64,000 bases of DNA from Viscum album (GCA_963277665.1 OY728131.1:1395648688-1395712687), one strand, 5' to 3'; shown: positions 33,310-46,762, counted from the first letter of the stretch. Notes: a model not told the origin generated them from the sequence alone. Translations and numbers: made by a program.

Positions 33310-34932
33310 AGAGGAGAGGAGGGGCACTTTTGGAAATCATGAAACTATTATTTTATTTTCAAAAGTGCTTCAAATTTCTAAGGTCCCACATTGATATATT
33401 TCTAAGATAAGATGATAAGGCTTTGAAATATTCCCATCCAATAGTTTTTGGACAAGTGTAGGTCTTTGATTTTATATTATCGTTTCATTTTATTTAAATT
33501 GTTCATTAATGAGGTCATCGTTGCATCATCATGATGTCATAATTAAATTAATTTATTTAATGTCTAAAAATTATAACAAAAATATCATGATGTAGGAAAT
33601 ATTTTTATATTTCCAAAGAGTATTTATATACAAAAATATGATTAGTATTACCCCTTCTGAAAATTGTTTTTGTAAAACAATTTATGTTAGTGTCATTTTC
33701 ACCTTTATTTAAAAAAAGGCATTAAAGTCATTATCTCACCCAAGAGGCTCCATAGGGTCCCCTAAATCGACCCATGGGTTTTCTTGGTCGTCCATGACTC
33801 ATCCAATTGGGGTAGTACAAGTTTCATGGTGTTTTCATATTTTTATAATATCATTTTTACCTTAAATTACACTAATTACCTCTAATCGCGATTAATGAAA
33901 AAAAGTTACTATTCACCAAAAAATTATTTTCATCCCATTGAACCACATTTTACATACTAATGAAAACCATGTATTTCGTATTTTAAAAATTCAATACACA
34001 TTAGTGGTAAGCTTTCATTTAACTGAAAAATCAGTTTGCTTGATTACCACTTAGTGGTTTCACTATTCATCAAAAATTGGAGTTTTTCAGAAAATTACCA
34101 AAAATTCACTCTAAGCTATATTCAATATTCCAAATTCAAAAATGATGTTTATATTACCTAATTCAAATAATATAAGTAGAATTAATTAATTTAATAATTA
34201 AATCCCGCTGTCAAAACAAATAGCATTTTTTTAAGAAACAATATATATCAAAAGATTGATATTTGTTTATGTCGAATTTCAAAGTGAAATTAATTCCAAA
34301 GTCCACCATTGAATAAAATGGTAAAAATATTTTATGGTTTCACTTTATAAACAATTCAAAATATAATCTAATCATATAAATAAATTAGATTAAAAGAGGT
34401 TTTGAATTAAAATACAACATTTTTCACTTATTCATAAAAAATGAACTTTATCGGAAGAACAAAAAAAACATACACAAAGTAAATTTTGATGTCCCAATTA
34501 TAAAGAAGGATTTTATTTGGTCCAAAAGAATGTATAAGAGTGACCAGAACTATATTTAAATAGGGTTCTCCATCTAAAGGTGATAAGTGAATCTTTAGTG
34601 AAAACTAGGGCATATATGCCTAAAATTGGATTCTTTCCGTATTTTAAGCCTTTATCTTTTATTGGATAAATTTAAAAACATTTAAAAACATATATAATCA
34701 TATTTTAGTTATTTCTATCCATTATCTCCAATACAACGGCTACATATTAACTGCCATTTAAAATAATATTATTTTATTATTAGAGTGCAACGTAAGATTC
34801 CCAAGAAAATCGTTGTTGCGTGTTGGGTACGCCATCGAGCATAGAGTCCCCTTTAAAGTAATATTAATATTTTATTCACAAATATTGATAAATATGAAAA
34901 TGTCATATTCTTTATTTACCTGGGGTGTTACA

Positions 34933-35450
34933 TCATGAGTCAACATTTGGAGTTTAACCTTTCGATTCCATTGTATTTTAGTTGATCAAATAGTGAGTAA
35001 TATTTTGTAAATTTCAGATCATGTTCCTACATATAAAGGACTAATGTTTCAGAAATTTATCAAACTACACAAGATGTAGTTTGTGGGTAGACTCATCATG
35101 TGTTCCACTTTATGACAGGTAGTTTTACACATAGAGATAAATATAACATGTTCTGTGAGATGTAACATATCGTGATACTAATAGTTGATGAACCGGTGTG
35201 TACCTTTGGGTACACTGAAACATGCACATGTCATGGTACACATGCATGGGCCAGAGTACACATTCATACATATTAATTAAATTCCTAAAGTGTAATCTAT
35301 ATACACATTGGGTATAGTTTCATGGCTATATAATTTATTTTGAAGGAAAGGGAATACCTTGGCGTATTTGTGGGTTTACACACAATGTAAACCTATTTAA
35401 ATGACTTGTGCTTTTCTATAATACTTACACCATTCATATCTCCTTCTTCA
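34933..35450 (+). repeat. 3' LTR of element F, second part
   Basis: TCATGAGTCAACATTTGGAG resumes the 5' LTR sequence at about 22530 (ATCATTAATCTACGTTTAGAG). Later CCTTGGCGTATTTGTGGGTT at 35358 answers CTTGGCGTCCGGGTGATG at 22996. Resemblance fades after about 35400; the rest of this LTR was probably lost or displaced by the copia element. Confidence 0.6.
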
Positions 35451-36881
35451 AAAATTTGTTATTGAGTTTAATGTCATGATTTCAAATTTTCTATTCCTTG
35501 GTTTCAGAAATCAAAAAAACATTATAAAAACTCCATTTTTCTAAATTTATATATACCATGGGTTTTAGTAAGTTTTTTAGAAAATATATATTTATACAAA
35601 ATATAGAAATGGTATTAATGTAGAATTAATATAATATATTATTATTCATCCTAATTCATTATATTATGGTATGTATGATACATTAGTATAAATAGTATTT
35701 ATTACATGGTTAGAAAAGTTCTATATCTATCAGAATGACAATAAACATAACCATCAGACTACCAATAGTTTTGATCCCTCAGACTGCCTTTTCATCAGTT
35801 TATTTGATTGATAAAAAATTGTATATTTCATCATAATGTACAAAAATTATAGTCAATGTAACTAGACTTATTTCTATTATATGTAATTATATGTTAACAC
35901 TATGATGGTGGAAACAAAAAACAACATCAGATAATGAAGTACAGTACATTCTCATCCATGATGATCACGATCCAAATCATTATGAGCTGTAAAAGTGAAT
36001 GGTATCTGAGGTTGTTCAAATTTACTAAAAAATATGATCATTGAAGAATTTCCAAAAAATAGGGGTTCATTTGAAGAAAATGGGGTTGATGCATTGGAAA
36101 TTCAACATGTCTAATGATCACTCAGTATGAACATCTCATTCTTAATATTTTAAATCATTCATAGATTTGTAGTTATATGGAATCCATGTGAGGGTTGTGA
36201 ATAACTTATGATGTTTTGATTTTGTATTCCATGTGTCTAATCATAAATAGATCATGTGAATCTTTGGATATGAATATAGTAGAATATGATCCATCAGATC
36301 ATGGGCTTTCGAGGCCTGAAAGATAGAGATACCAGTAGTCGTATCAAGGGAATTATTTTCTAGGAAACATATTTCTAATATGAATCCATCTAATCTATGG
36401 ATTATAGTGGATTGTAAGATAGGGAAATTCCATTAATCATATTGATGTATTTCTAGGTATGTAAGAACTGAACTTTGCAGTAGGTATTGAAATTGTGGAT
36501 ATATTATGTCATGATTTTGGAGTTACATAACTATTAAGGATAAATGGTATAATTTTCTTTTATAATTATTATAACTCATTCTTAATATTAAATGATATTG
36601 TTTTAAATTTTTCTATAAGTATTATTTTCAATAAATCATTCACATTTGACGGTTAGTTTATAATTAATTGTCTAATAATTGTTTTATCATACTGATTATG
36701 AGATTGTTATAAACTCTGATATATCATATGATATATGAATCCATTTTAAACACACTAATAATCAGATGAATTATAATCCTATTATTTTTAACATCACTAG
36801 TTTTTTTTAATTGTTTAAAATTTTAAAATACAATTCACCCCTTCCTATTGTAGCCATTATAAAATAAAATGATTTAATAGT

Positions 36882-36895
36882 AGACATCAGAGTAG
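36882..36895 (+). promoter_or_regulatory. Primer-binding site remnant of element H
   Basis: AGACATCAGAGTAGGTTCT against TGGTATCAGAGCAGGTTCT expected for Met-tRNA-primed copia elements. A CAATTCACCCCTTCC block 40 bases upstream is also typical of the end of such LTRs. Confidence 0.65.
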
Positions 36896-37019
36896 GTTCT
36901 TATGATATACTTGTCTAGTTTATAATTTTTTATTATGTCCAAGTTATTAAGTATTTTTTATAAACATATATCTAATAATTTTTTTACAGTAACTTGTTTT
37001 GTAGAAAAAAGAGTTACTA

Positions 37020-38021
37020 TTTGATAAGATGAAAGGTATGACTATTGGTAAACTATAAAATATGAATCCCAATAGAAAATCAATTTTTTATGGGAATAAT
37101 TATGAAAAATAAATAGAATGAATAAATACTTGTTTTATCAATACTGATGTGGATAAATTTTCCATGATATATAGATATAATAAGATTCAAAATAAAGAAG
37201 TGACTAATTTTAATGGTGTAGAAAATATAGAATATAAATTGAATTAAAGAGTAAAGAATACTATACATTGTGTGATGAATAGAAGTGTTTATATTAAAAT
37301 TTATTCATGTGAATTTTCTAATAGAATATGGAAGAAGTTATAAGTTACTAACATTGGAAAATCAAAATTTATTTAAACTAAAACATCTTTGTTCATATCT
37401 AAGTATAATTCATTATATTTTTTACATGGAGAGTTAGTTTCAAAGATTCATTAATTATTGATGAAAATTGTTAATAGTTTTCATTCTATTTGATACAATG
37501 ATCTAAAAAATTAAAACTTTTTAGAGAATATTTTTGAGATCCCGATAATTGAATGAGAATCTAAAATAATGTCTTTATATTATACAAGAAGGATTACACG
37601 TCTTACTATATATGATATCATTGGTAGTCGTATATATTATTATGGTAGACTGAAAAGAAATATAGATAATATGAAAAAGAAAAATGGAAGTGTTTCCTTT
37701 GTAACTACAAATTCTATTCCTATTAATGTGAAATCTACTGAGAAATTTATTAAGTCTACAAAAAATAAGAAAGTTATTATTCAAAAATATAATATTTCAT
37801 TAGATAATTATGAGAATGAATTTGATAGTCTTCTGAGAAAGTTGAAAAATTTTATGAGAATGAAATACTTTCAGTACAGATATAAGAAAAATCACAATGA
37901 TAAAATTTATAAGAAAGATTATTATGAGGTTATATGTTATGGGTGTAAGAAAATAGGACATATAACAAAATATTTTAATAAAGTAAAAATATTGTATAAA
38001 AATACTAGTATTCTAAAATAA
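37020..38021 (+). pseudogene. gag: copia gag pseudogene of element H
   Basis: Particle protein of the UBN2-type gag family. In one frame with stops from about 37060: NRKSIFYGNNYEK (family PPLFNGxNYxxW), AIHCVMNRSVYIKIYSCEFSNRIWKKL-like residues read in pieces (family AxxCGLDxxEFxRVSxCxTAKEIWDxL), KTSLFISKYNSLYF (family KISLLVHKYELF). The open frame 37569-38021 carries the C-terminal basic part, LLRKLKNFMRMK, and a zinc knuckle CYGCKKIGHITKYF in which the last Cys of CX2CX4HX4C is Phe. This frame is 150 codons, the longest open one in the element. Confidence 0.82.
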
Positions 38022-38699
38022 ATTCTAAAATGAAATATAAGAACAAATGAAATATAGGCTTGAATGATTCTGATATATTGATTTCTAGTTGAGGAGATAG
38101 TTATTATAAAAATTCATTTGAAATTGAGATTACTATATAGAGAAATATTGGTTTATAAAAAGAAATAACAAAGGTTAACAAATGTATCATGATGACCATA
38201 AAAATATTTAAATCTAGTAATAATCTCACATTGAATGAAAAATATAAAGATAGAAATGATGAGAATAATTGTACATATTAAGATGAAACAACTTGTAAAA
38301 CTGAAGAGGATAGTATTTAACATAATTATGAGTAATTTTCTATATTTCATAAATTGCATTATAATGAAAACCGAAAATATTATTAAAAACATGAAGTTGT
38401 TCAATGTAACATATTTAGATAAAATTAAGGGATTTCAACTCTTACTAATGAGACTTCTGATATTTTTAAATCTTTGGATAAATCAAAATTTTAAAAATAT
38501 AATATTTCAAATTAAATTTAGAATAAAATTTATAAGAAAAATATTTTATAAACTTAATGTATAAAACATAGTTCTAATATATTCACAAATAAGGGTGAAA
38601 TAATATTTGTTAAAAAAATATGAAATTTATAGTTTGAAAAAACGTTTGTCAAAGTTTACCTTTAGAAATGAATTCCTTGATAATGTGTATAACAAAATT

Positions 38700-39480
38700 A
38701 TACCCTGTAAATAGATTTCAATAGATTGTATTACTACAAAAATTCCATTTTAGTAACAACTACTTCATTCCAATGATTTCCCCATTTTACAATAAATGTA
38801 AAATTGGTGGAAATTAGAAGAAAAAATGTTATTAAATAAATTCTAGACCTTAGTTTTTCATAAAACTTATTTTAAAATTAAATTAAAAATAATTAAAATA
38901 ATAATTTTGGAAAATTTTGGTTACATAATTTTTTTTCTTGGTAGTATTGGACCTAAAAGTTTTTTCATTCCTCAGAACTAATGTTTCTATTTTCATGAAA
39001 ATAATGAATATAACAACAAAAATAACATTTTGGATATGGATTATGGTTGTCCCATACCTATTATGTGAAATAAATAATTATTTAAAAAGGCCATAAATAT
39101 AAAAGGTGGAAAAGTATCTTTTGGAGATACTACTCAAGGAGAAATTATCATTATAGTTAACATTGTTCTTCTTGGTAATTAATTAAATTATGATTTCTTA
39201 TTTTTTCAATAACGTAAGAAAAAATTTGTTTTTTCAATCCAATTATGTGGTGAGGATTATCTTGTGATCATTAGGAATTATAAGTGTATGATTTATAATC
39301 CAAAATATGGTTTTATTGTTTCAACCAATTCACATGAGTCTATCTACACATTAATATTATAAGACCTTAAGAGTGATGATCTACCTTGCATTAGTGAAAT
39401 AGATAACCAATATTTGTTGTGATATAGAATCATTAGACACATTAATCTTTTAACTTTTGAAAGTTATTTATGAAATTTCT
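38700..39480 (+). pseudogene. pro: copia protease and GAG-pre-integrase remnant of element H
   Basis: At 39030-39050 LDMDYGCP answers LDSGCS, with catalytic Asp (39039-39041) kept and Ser changed to Tyr. Further on, reading frames change but NVGK/ILLKEKLSL, LFFLVIN and KNLFFQSN follow the ENVLLVxGLxxNLLSISQLCD...VxFxxNxC pattern. Around 39425 IIRHINLLTFES matches the HRRLGHxNxxLLxKL block of the GAG-pre-integrase zinc region. Confidence 0.65.
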
Positions 39481-40230
39481 AGTGAAGGACATACCATAAT
39501 ATAGGTTTGATACTTCTATAGTATATGAACCTTGTCAATATTGAAATCAACATAAGTAATTTTTTAAATCTATTAGTTAGGAGTCAAATTCTAATGCTCT
39601 ATAGTTAGTGAAAAGGGACTTATTTGGTCCCACACAAACTATAATTATGTTGGAAAATAATATGTATTTGTTTTAGTTAATGATTACACTAGATACACAT
39701 GGATCTATTTTCCAATAAAAAAATCCAAATACTTATTCTATTTGAAATATAATATATATAGAATCATAAATGAGAGAAAAACACTCCTATATAACTATTC
39801 ATAGTGATCTTGGTGGAGAAATTATAAATCCATATTTTAAAATTATTGTAGTAAAAAGGTTTTATAAATAACTCTTCAACACCTACAACACCACTAAAAA
39901 TGGTGTAGTTAAAATAATAAATATAATTCTTCAGGAGATTATATGATATATGTTGTGTGAAAACACATTTACTAAACATTTTATATTAACCAATTAGTAC
40001 TGCATTTAATACTATAAATTACGTTATAATAAAAAAAATATTAATAAAACTCTTTATAAATTTTCGACTGAAAGGAAACCAAAACGTTCTTATTTAAATG
40101 TTTTTTATTCAATATATTAATTCGGAATTCAAAATATAACTTATATAAGTTTTCACAAAAATGTAATAAAAGAATATTTATATACTATTCCACAAATTTT
40201 AAGGCCTATAGAGTTTTCAATAAATATAAA
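39481..40230 (+). pseudogene. int: copia integrase pseudogene of element H
   Basis: VLVNDYTRYTWIYF near 39672 corresponds to VxVDDYSRYTWVxF and keeps an Asp. HSDLGGEIINPYF near 39806 answers RSDHGGEFEN with the second Asp. NGVVKIINIILQEI near 39900 answers NGVVERKNRTLQEMAR with the catalytic Glu replaced by Lys. TFTKHF and a KFSTERKPKRSYLNVF stretch end it (family FWAEAV...RP). Several stops and shifts. Confidence 0.82.
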
Positions 40231-40519
40231 TGAACTATTGATGAATTATTGCATTATATTTTTGATGAAACCAGTCCATTTGTTTCAAACAACTTCAACC
40301 AAAATTTTCAGATTTATTTGAATATATGATTTTTGACTTATGTTAGAAATTTCATGTCATCAGAATATTACTATAGAATTTATTATTGAAGTTATAGCTT
40401 GAGAGTATTTTCTACATATTATTGAATAATAGAGTTTTCTAACTCTATTAATTATGGAGTTTATTTTGAATCATCATTGTGATAATATCATTTGTGATAT
40501 GGATCAACCAGTTTGCATG

Positions 40520-41420
40520 AAATTTTCTTTCAGAAATGAAATTGAATATTTATAATTTTTATCTCAAATCAAAACTAAATATCCCGATGAAGCATTAGGT
40601 TATGAGTATTGGATAAAATCAATAAAATATGAACTCATTTAATCAAGAAGGAACAATTTCTAGAATGGTGTTGAATATCCTAAATATACTTCTATAATTT
40701 GAATAAAATGGGTCTTTTGGGATAAATGTTATGCGAATAGAATTATATAAAGAAATAATTATTAAATTGTTTCTATTGATAATAATAAAAAATAATGAAT
40801 AGATTAGGAAAAAACTTATACACATGTAGATAGACATGAGGGTATTAGTAGACTTATATCATATAGAGCCTTTATAAATTTCAAACTACATAAAATTATG
40901 TGTAGTGTGGTTTCCATAATGGATATGTTAAAGAATAAGTTTATATAGGAAACACACTTGGTTCTGAAAATAAAAAACATCTAGAATAGGTTTTTAAATT
41001 TACTAAAGAAATATATGAACTTAAACAATCCCTTAAAGCATGGTTTGATATTATAACTTTATTTTTGTTGCAATTTATTTAAGGATCTTGAAAATCCAAT
41101 TCTCCTTTAAAAAGATGTTAATAAAAATAAAATGATATTGAAAATCAATGTTAATGACATCATATTATTTTCTATACCAAAATATTTAACAAATTCATTT
41201 TTAGAACTTATGAAATATGAATTTGAAATGAGTATGATGGGTGTGTTGACATACATTCTAGGATTAAAATTTCACAAAAACTAAAAGTCAATTTTATATC
41301 TCAGCATAATAATATATAATATATTTTTAAGAAATTTAGGTATTAAAAAACTTAAATTATTAGTACTCTTATCGCAACCTCAAATACTTTAGATATTAAC
41401 GAAGTTGGGAAAAAATCGAT
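40520..41420 (+). pseudogene. copia reverse transcriptase pseudogene of element H
   Basis: EALGYEYWIKSIKYELI near 40590 starts the domain (family EALxDxxWxxAMxEEL), then IKWVFWDK near 40700 (TKWVFRNK), NFKLHKIMCSVV (LNFKLYQMDVKSAF), NLNNPLKHGL (LYGLKQAPRAWY), INVNDIILF near 41147 where the catalytic YVDD has become NVND, and LMKYEFEMSMMGVLTYILGL (family SEFEMSMMGELxYFLGLQ), a stretch kept almost intact. The enzyme would be inactive. Confidence 0.87.
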
Positions 41421-41639
41421 CAAAAATACTTTTAGTAGAGGGAATGCAATTTTACTTTACTTAATATTCAAAAATCCACATTTAGAACTTTATATATGAT
41501 TATATGCTAGATATCAAGATAATCTAAAATAGTCCCAATGTAAATCCATTAAGTGAAAATTTCATTATCTCAAGGGAACAATGAATTTAGGTTTATTTTA
41601 ATCTAATAGACATTATTTTGAGTTAAAATTTTATATATA

Positions 41640-42020
41640 CTATATTTTTTATCTATAGAATGTATATTAAAAGTACATTTGGAACATTTCATTTCTTAGG
41701 AGAAGAATCTATTTCATGGTTTTTTAAGAAACAGCACTCAGTAGAACAGTCCACCGCTAAATCCAAATATGTGGAAGTTGGATGTTTTTTTAGATACAAC
41801 ACACAATCACGGACTATGGAATGAATTTTAATTAAACCTAAAAATTGTGTGACTACAAAAGTGCCACTAAATTATGAAAAAACCAATCACATCACTCACA
41901 TGATAATCACATTTATATAAGAGAAATTTTATTTGGGATCAGACACAAAAGGAATACATTATTTAACAATTCATTGTAATGCAATAAAAACCTGCGAATA
42001 TTTTCCATAAACTACTTTTT
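41640..42020 (+). pseudogene. copia RNase H pseudogene of element H
   Basis: SWFFKKQHSVEQSTAKSKYV near 41711 corresponds to SWxSKKQNxVALSTAEAEYxA with the catalytic Glu of AEAEY lost. Later YLGSDTKGI and LTIHCNAIKTCEYFP near 41960 answer the xHIEIRHHF and EQLADIFTKPL end of copia RNase H. Confidence 0.8.
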
Positions 42021-42129
42021 TATAATATATATAAATAAATTAAATAGAATTTATGAATGATAAATATCAAATGATCATTCATATCCACATGATTTTTAAC
42101 AGTCTCCTTACATTAATGAATTTCATTTC

Positions 42130-42141
42130 AACGTGGGGGGG
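42130..42141 (+). promoter_or_regulatory. Polypurine tract of element H
   Basis: AACGTGGGGGGG, the only G-run in a very AT-rich region, about 110 bases after the RNase H end. The 3' LTR should follow; a TGTTTTAATTTTC start at 42148 is possible. Confidence 0.6.
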
Positions 42142-42147
42142 TATATA

Positions 42148-44112
42148 TGTTTTAATTTTCTAAAATATTTTAAAAAAACTATATTACTTTTTAAATATTT
42201 TTTTTCTAATTTTTTTTCTTCAATTTTAACAGTTTCATAATATTTAAAAAAAATCAAAATCAAATTTTTTATAAAAATTTAGTAAACATTGTTATATAAA
42301 AAAATTTAGAGTTAAAATTTTTTCATACATCAATGTTGTTTCAAAATTGATTCACAAAAAACATTTTTATAAACATTATAATAATAAATTTTTATTACAA
42401 ATACCAATAAAGAAAGATTAATCATTCCAATAGAAGATTACAACTTTGAAATCTGTGCTTATAATATTATAGTTTTTGTAATTATCAATTTGCATTGTCT
42501 ACATTGTTTAAATATTATTTTAGTTTTGCAAACATGATTTTTTTACAAACATAAAATTAACCATAATAATATTGATATTAAATTTTATAATAAGTTTTTT
42601 TCCAAAAATTAAGACTTCATATATTTTTTTAAATAATTATAATATTAAATATCAATCGTTATATTAGAAAACAATTTTTAGTCTGATCCATTAGATATTC
42701 TAGAAATTAAACCATATCCACAATACTATGTATAAGGTTGGGGTACTTGTGTCCCATATCAGTTTGTAAAGATATCAATCCTAACTATCACCACAAGATT
42801 TATTACTCAGTATAATTCTTTTTAATTCATCTGATCAAGAAGACATTTCTAAGAGATGTGTCATTAAAGAAAGGCTCATAGAATAATAATGGTATGGAAA
42901 GTATTATTTTATTCATAAAAAGGTTATTAATTTTTGGTATTGGGATATAATTTGTGTTGGAAATTAGTATTTTAACACACATCAACCATATATTTAAAGA
43001 CAAATTTTTTCATCGGTAGAGATTATTTCAGAACAGTATAAAAAAGATATTATATTTGATTTACTTGGTTAAAGTTTTAAACATTAATTTCACTAAGTTG
43101 ATAATCTTGTCGAGGTACATTTTGAAGTAGAGGAATATAATCATTCTCACAAGATTCTAGAAAGGATGTTGTGGTTATTCAGGAAAAAATTAGAGGAATC
43201 ATTTTTAACATCATTTGGAATAGTAATAAAGGTTTCACATCTCACTCTGAATGTAAGATTCTTTACCTTTAGGATGCAAGAGTATATAATACCGAGAACG
43301 GGTGATTGGAATACCCTTAATGTTCATGAAATATTTATTTTTTCCTTTCTTATTAATAATAGGTAGGTCATCAATACCAATATTTTATTGAAATAAATAG
43401 ATACAGTTATCAAGGAATCAATGAAATCAAACATTCTTATATCTCACGATTTCATAAAAAAATCTACTAAATTTCCTATATGTTTTTGAATTCATAATAT
43501 TACATATGCTTTGAGGGAAAATATTTCTCTTATTATAGATGATACTATGGTGATGATGAAGTTTATTTTTGATTCATAGTTAAATGAGGATGTGGACATG
43601 ATAAAAAAAAGTTGTCACATAAGACGGATAAGTCCTTGAGAATGAGGTTGTTAAATAAAATAATAAATCTGAATCCTCACCTCCAAATGTAAAAATATAA
43701 TTAAAACCATGTCAGATGCTAACTTTAAAAAGTTAATGGATTCTAAGGTATAGAAGATACCATTGCATCTTGTTTTTTTATTAGATAAGGCTGAGGCCTT
43801 GTCCTTAAATATTTAAATAGAAGATGAGTCAAAAGAAGTACAGAAAAGGAATAAACAAAATAATATTGTATAATAGTGAATATTATGGGGAGTTAGTTAA
43901 AGGGATTTGTATAGACATATGAAAATATAAAAATTTCATTCTCACAAAAGTCAGATTTATAACTTATACCAGGGTTAATAAATACTACTAATACTGATAA
44001 AAAAACATCATGATTCCAATTTTGAATTTTTAGAAACTCTAATAGTCCATTTATTGTCCCAATAGTTGTTTACAAGAGAAAATAAAAATAAAATTTTGAA
44101 TAAGTAAAATTT
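42148..44112. other. Unassigned DNA after the copia PPT (3' LTR of H expected)
   Basis: The first 500 bases are almost only A and T. After about 42680 composition is richer and one frame, 43166-43366 plus, is open for 66 codons with EYIIPRTGDWNTLNVHE, which I do not recognise. Part should be the 3' LTR of H but I cannot align it to 35450-36880. Foreign or gene-derived sequence inside cannot be excluded. Confidence 0.35.
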
Positions 44113-44803
44113 TGTAAGTATAGGGTCCCTGTCATATCATACATGAATATTAAAAAAAATTAGATGAATATTAAGATCATTATAAATTTTGATGTTTAAG
44201 TACCATGATATTTAATTATATTTGGAAACATGAAAGATAATCTTAAAACATGGTGAATGGTCTTCAATGTCTTCCCTAAATATCTTCCCATTATGTATGC
44301 CTACTTGATAAATTTTTTCATAACCTAGGGAAATGGAACATAAAATAGGGTGAGCTGAGATTATCTATAAGGTTAAATAAAAGACATAATTTGGAATAAC
44401 ATGAGCATTAGGGTGTGATTAAAATATTATAACATTAAAAGACAAATCCATTAATATTAAATATCTAAATCATAATACATGACATAATGTTTTTTTGTTA
44501 TAATACATGAATCATAATGAAATGAAAGAGATTTATCCATGTTAGCATAACATAGTTATACAACATGGATTAATTGAGAAACATAAGAATATAAAATGAT
44601 TTCTATAGTAATAAAGGATTACTTGAAAGTATAAAATAGTGGAATGGTATCACTCCAAAATCATATTTGTAGTCAAATATCACTCCCATTACCATCTTCT
44701 TGATTAATGTCCAATACTAAACCATGTTTACACGCCATTCTATCCATGCCAATATCATGAGATTTAAATTTTTTCCAAATACATTGGACTACAATTTGGG
44801 TTC

Positions 44804-45110
44804 ACCCATCATGTATGATATAGCAGGATCACCTGATGCTATCTGGGGCTCCCCAATGTATAAGTTGTAATGTGATTACCTAGATCTATCTAGTCCTCCA
44901 GATTAAATAAGATGTAACAATTTTACCTAACAATATATGTGCCGCACATAGTATAAGTTGTAATATGCTTTCTCAGTGCTATTTGGTCCCCCCACCCCAT
45001 CACATAAGATATTATGTGATTAACTATTTATATGTGAGCCACACAATTTTTAAGATATAATAGGATTACCTAGTTCTATTTTGGATGCCCCATTGTATAA
45101 GATATGTCCA
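44804..45110 (-). repeat. 47-bp tandem array in 3' LTR of D
   Basis: Six to seven diverged units, each like CCCCATTGTATAAGYTGTAA, then TGGGATTACCTAG and CTATCTAG. The first units start at 44804, 44851 and 44898. The same array is at 52179-52490 in the other LTR. Confidence 0.82.
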
Positions 45111-46633
45111 TGAACTACAATATGAAGAAAGTAAAAAAATCGTTTATATCATCATAATAACTCATAAAAAGAAACATTATTCTGTAATAACAAAATGAAA
45201 CCATGAAAATTACATGTTAATCAAGTCCATCTCTTCAAAACATGATTAACCCATTGAAAAAATGGGTTTCATAATAATATATTTGAAACCTGATTCACCC
45301 CAAGAAAATAAATGAGTTCCATAAACATCATTTCATCAAAACATAAACCATTTAGAGATGTAATATGATTTGTATCCTTATATCATATACCCATAAATAA
45401 TATGTAACACAATATTATTCCATATTATATAAAAGATAACATTGAAAGGATCATTTTAAAAAAATTCATGAGGAAAATATCCTTTCCACATTAAAAAATT
45501 GTTTTTAAAAAATGAAATATTTTGAAAATATTTTTTTTGAAAATTCCCATGAAAAAATATAAAGTAATATTTTAAAATAATTTAAATTATTTTTATGATA
45601 TAATATAAAATTTTAAAAAAATAAATGAAAATGAGATTATGTTTTAATTTAAAAACATTTTTGAAATCATTTTTAGATAATATTGTTTTCTAAGAAAAGA
45701 TATTACTCACTGAATATAAAATTAATGTTGTGATTTCCTAAAAACAATTTATTAATTATCATAAGCACCAAAGAATGTAAAAATGGTAATATTGCATAAA
45801 TATATCATGAATAACTAGAGGTTATGAAAATTCATAAGAATTATTGATAGTTAGATCATTATATTGAAACATTTGACACTTAATCACAAACATTCCCAAT
45901 ATGTGGTGATATTATAACATAAAAATCATATGACTATGGTAAACTTGAATTATAATCCTCATAAAGGAATAACATAAAATAAAACATAAAAAATCATGGT
46001 GATTAAAAAATTCATGATATTACATTTCATGGGGTTGTATATACACCTTGTGAAATACTGTAGGTGCATAACATAACATTCATCCCAAAGAAGAAAAATT
46101 GAGACAAAAATATCTTACCAATTTGGTATGTTTTGAACTGTAAACCCCATAAAAGAGAGGAAATAAATTGGATTTTAAAATAAAGAAATTTTTTTTTAGA
46201 ATCAAACTAAAATAAATTAATGTGATGTATAAAAAAACATAGATTAATTAGTTTTCGAATATAATATGTCTCTCACAAAAGTAAAATGTGAGAAAGAAAC
46301 ACCTTACCTAAATTCATTAATTTCTTCTTAAATGTTCAAAATTAATATATAATAAATATAATTTTTGTATGAACCTACCCCAAAACCATATTAAAATATA
46401 TAATACCGTATATGTATTTATTATGACATTTTATCAACCATTTATTAATAATTTAACATTAATGTTACTTTTTAGGTAATCACTACATTGTTTTTTATAT
46501 ATGTTTTGAGTTTTTATAATTTTTCATCTTACTTTAATAATTATTTTATAATTTCCATAATTTTAAACAAGATGTAAATATCATATATATTTATTATATA
46601 TTTATTAATAATCATTTATAAAATATAGAAATA

Positions 46634-46726
46634 GTAAATGAAATGCACTATTTATGGAGATAGTCGGTCGTACGTATGCTTGAACGTTGTATCAATTTTC
46701 ATTTTGTATTGAAGGAAATAAATGTG

Positions 46727-46762
<36 letters not shown>

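Larger units (their letters stand above)
29986..34932 (-). mobile_element. Solo LTR E (B/C/D family), inserted in the 3' LTR of F
   Basis: Edges TGTATAAGGCCCC at 29986 and GGGGTGTTACA ending at 34932. It has no internal region and no partner LTR. U3 is on the right, as in C and D, with TATAAAAGG on the minus strand at 33301-33309, four hairpin modules at 32329-32970 and a CAATGCATTGGAGAGCTATA block near 30552. DNA on the two sides, joined together, follows the 5' LTR of F without a gap, so E sits inside it. A solo LTR arises by recombination between the two LTRs of one element (known mechanism). No clean 5-bp target duplication is visible. Confidence 0.85.
21398..35450 (+). mobile_element. 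Element F: Ty3/gypsy chromovirus, plus strand, split by solo LTR E
   Basis: LTR-like DNA at 21398-24672 and from 28973 on, PBS remnant at 24675, and between them PR, RT, RNase H, integrase and chromodomain remnants in order on the plus strand. The 3' LTR copy is interrupted at 29985 by E and resumes at 34933. The right boundary near 35450 is where resemblance to the 5' LTR fades and is approximate. Very decayed; stops occur every few dozen codons. Confidence 0.82.
35450..44112 (+). mobile_element. Element H: Ty1/copia retrotransposon, plus strand, limits approximate
   Basis: PBS remnant at 36882, gag with zinc knuckle, protease, integrase, RT and RNase H in copia order (INT before RT), then a G-rich PPT at 42130-42141. 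The 5' LTR should lie between about 35450 and 36881, and the 3' LTR after 42148, but I could not align the two convincingly. The gag and RT blocks resemble SIRE/Tork-type copia elements (family inference). Confidence 0.8.

Noticed and set aside
29986..34932. E as a complete element with a hidden second LTR
   Set aside because: Only one copy of each LTR landmark (TATA, module set, edge blocks) is present between its ends, and flanking DNA is continuous F LTR.
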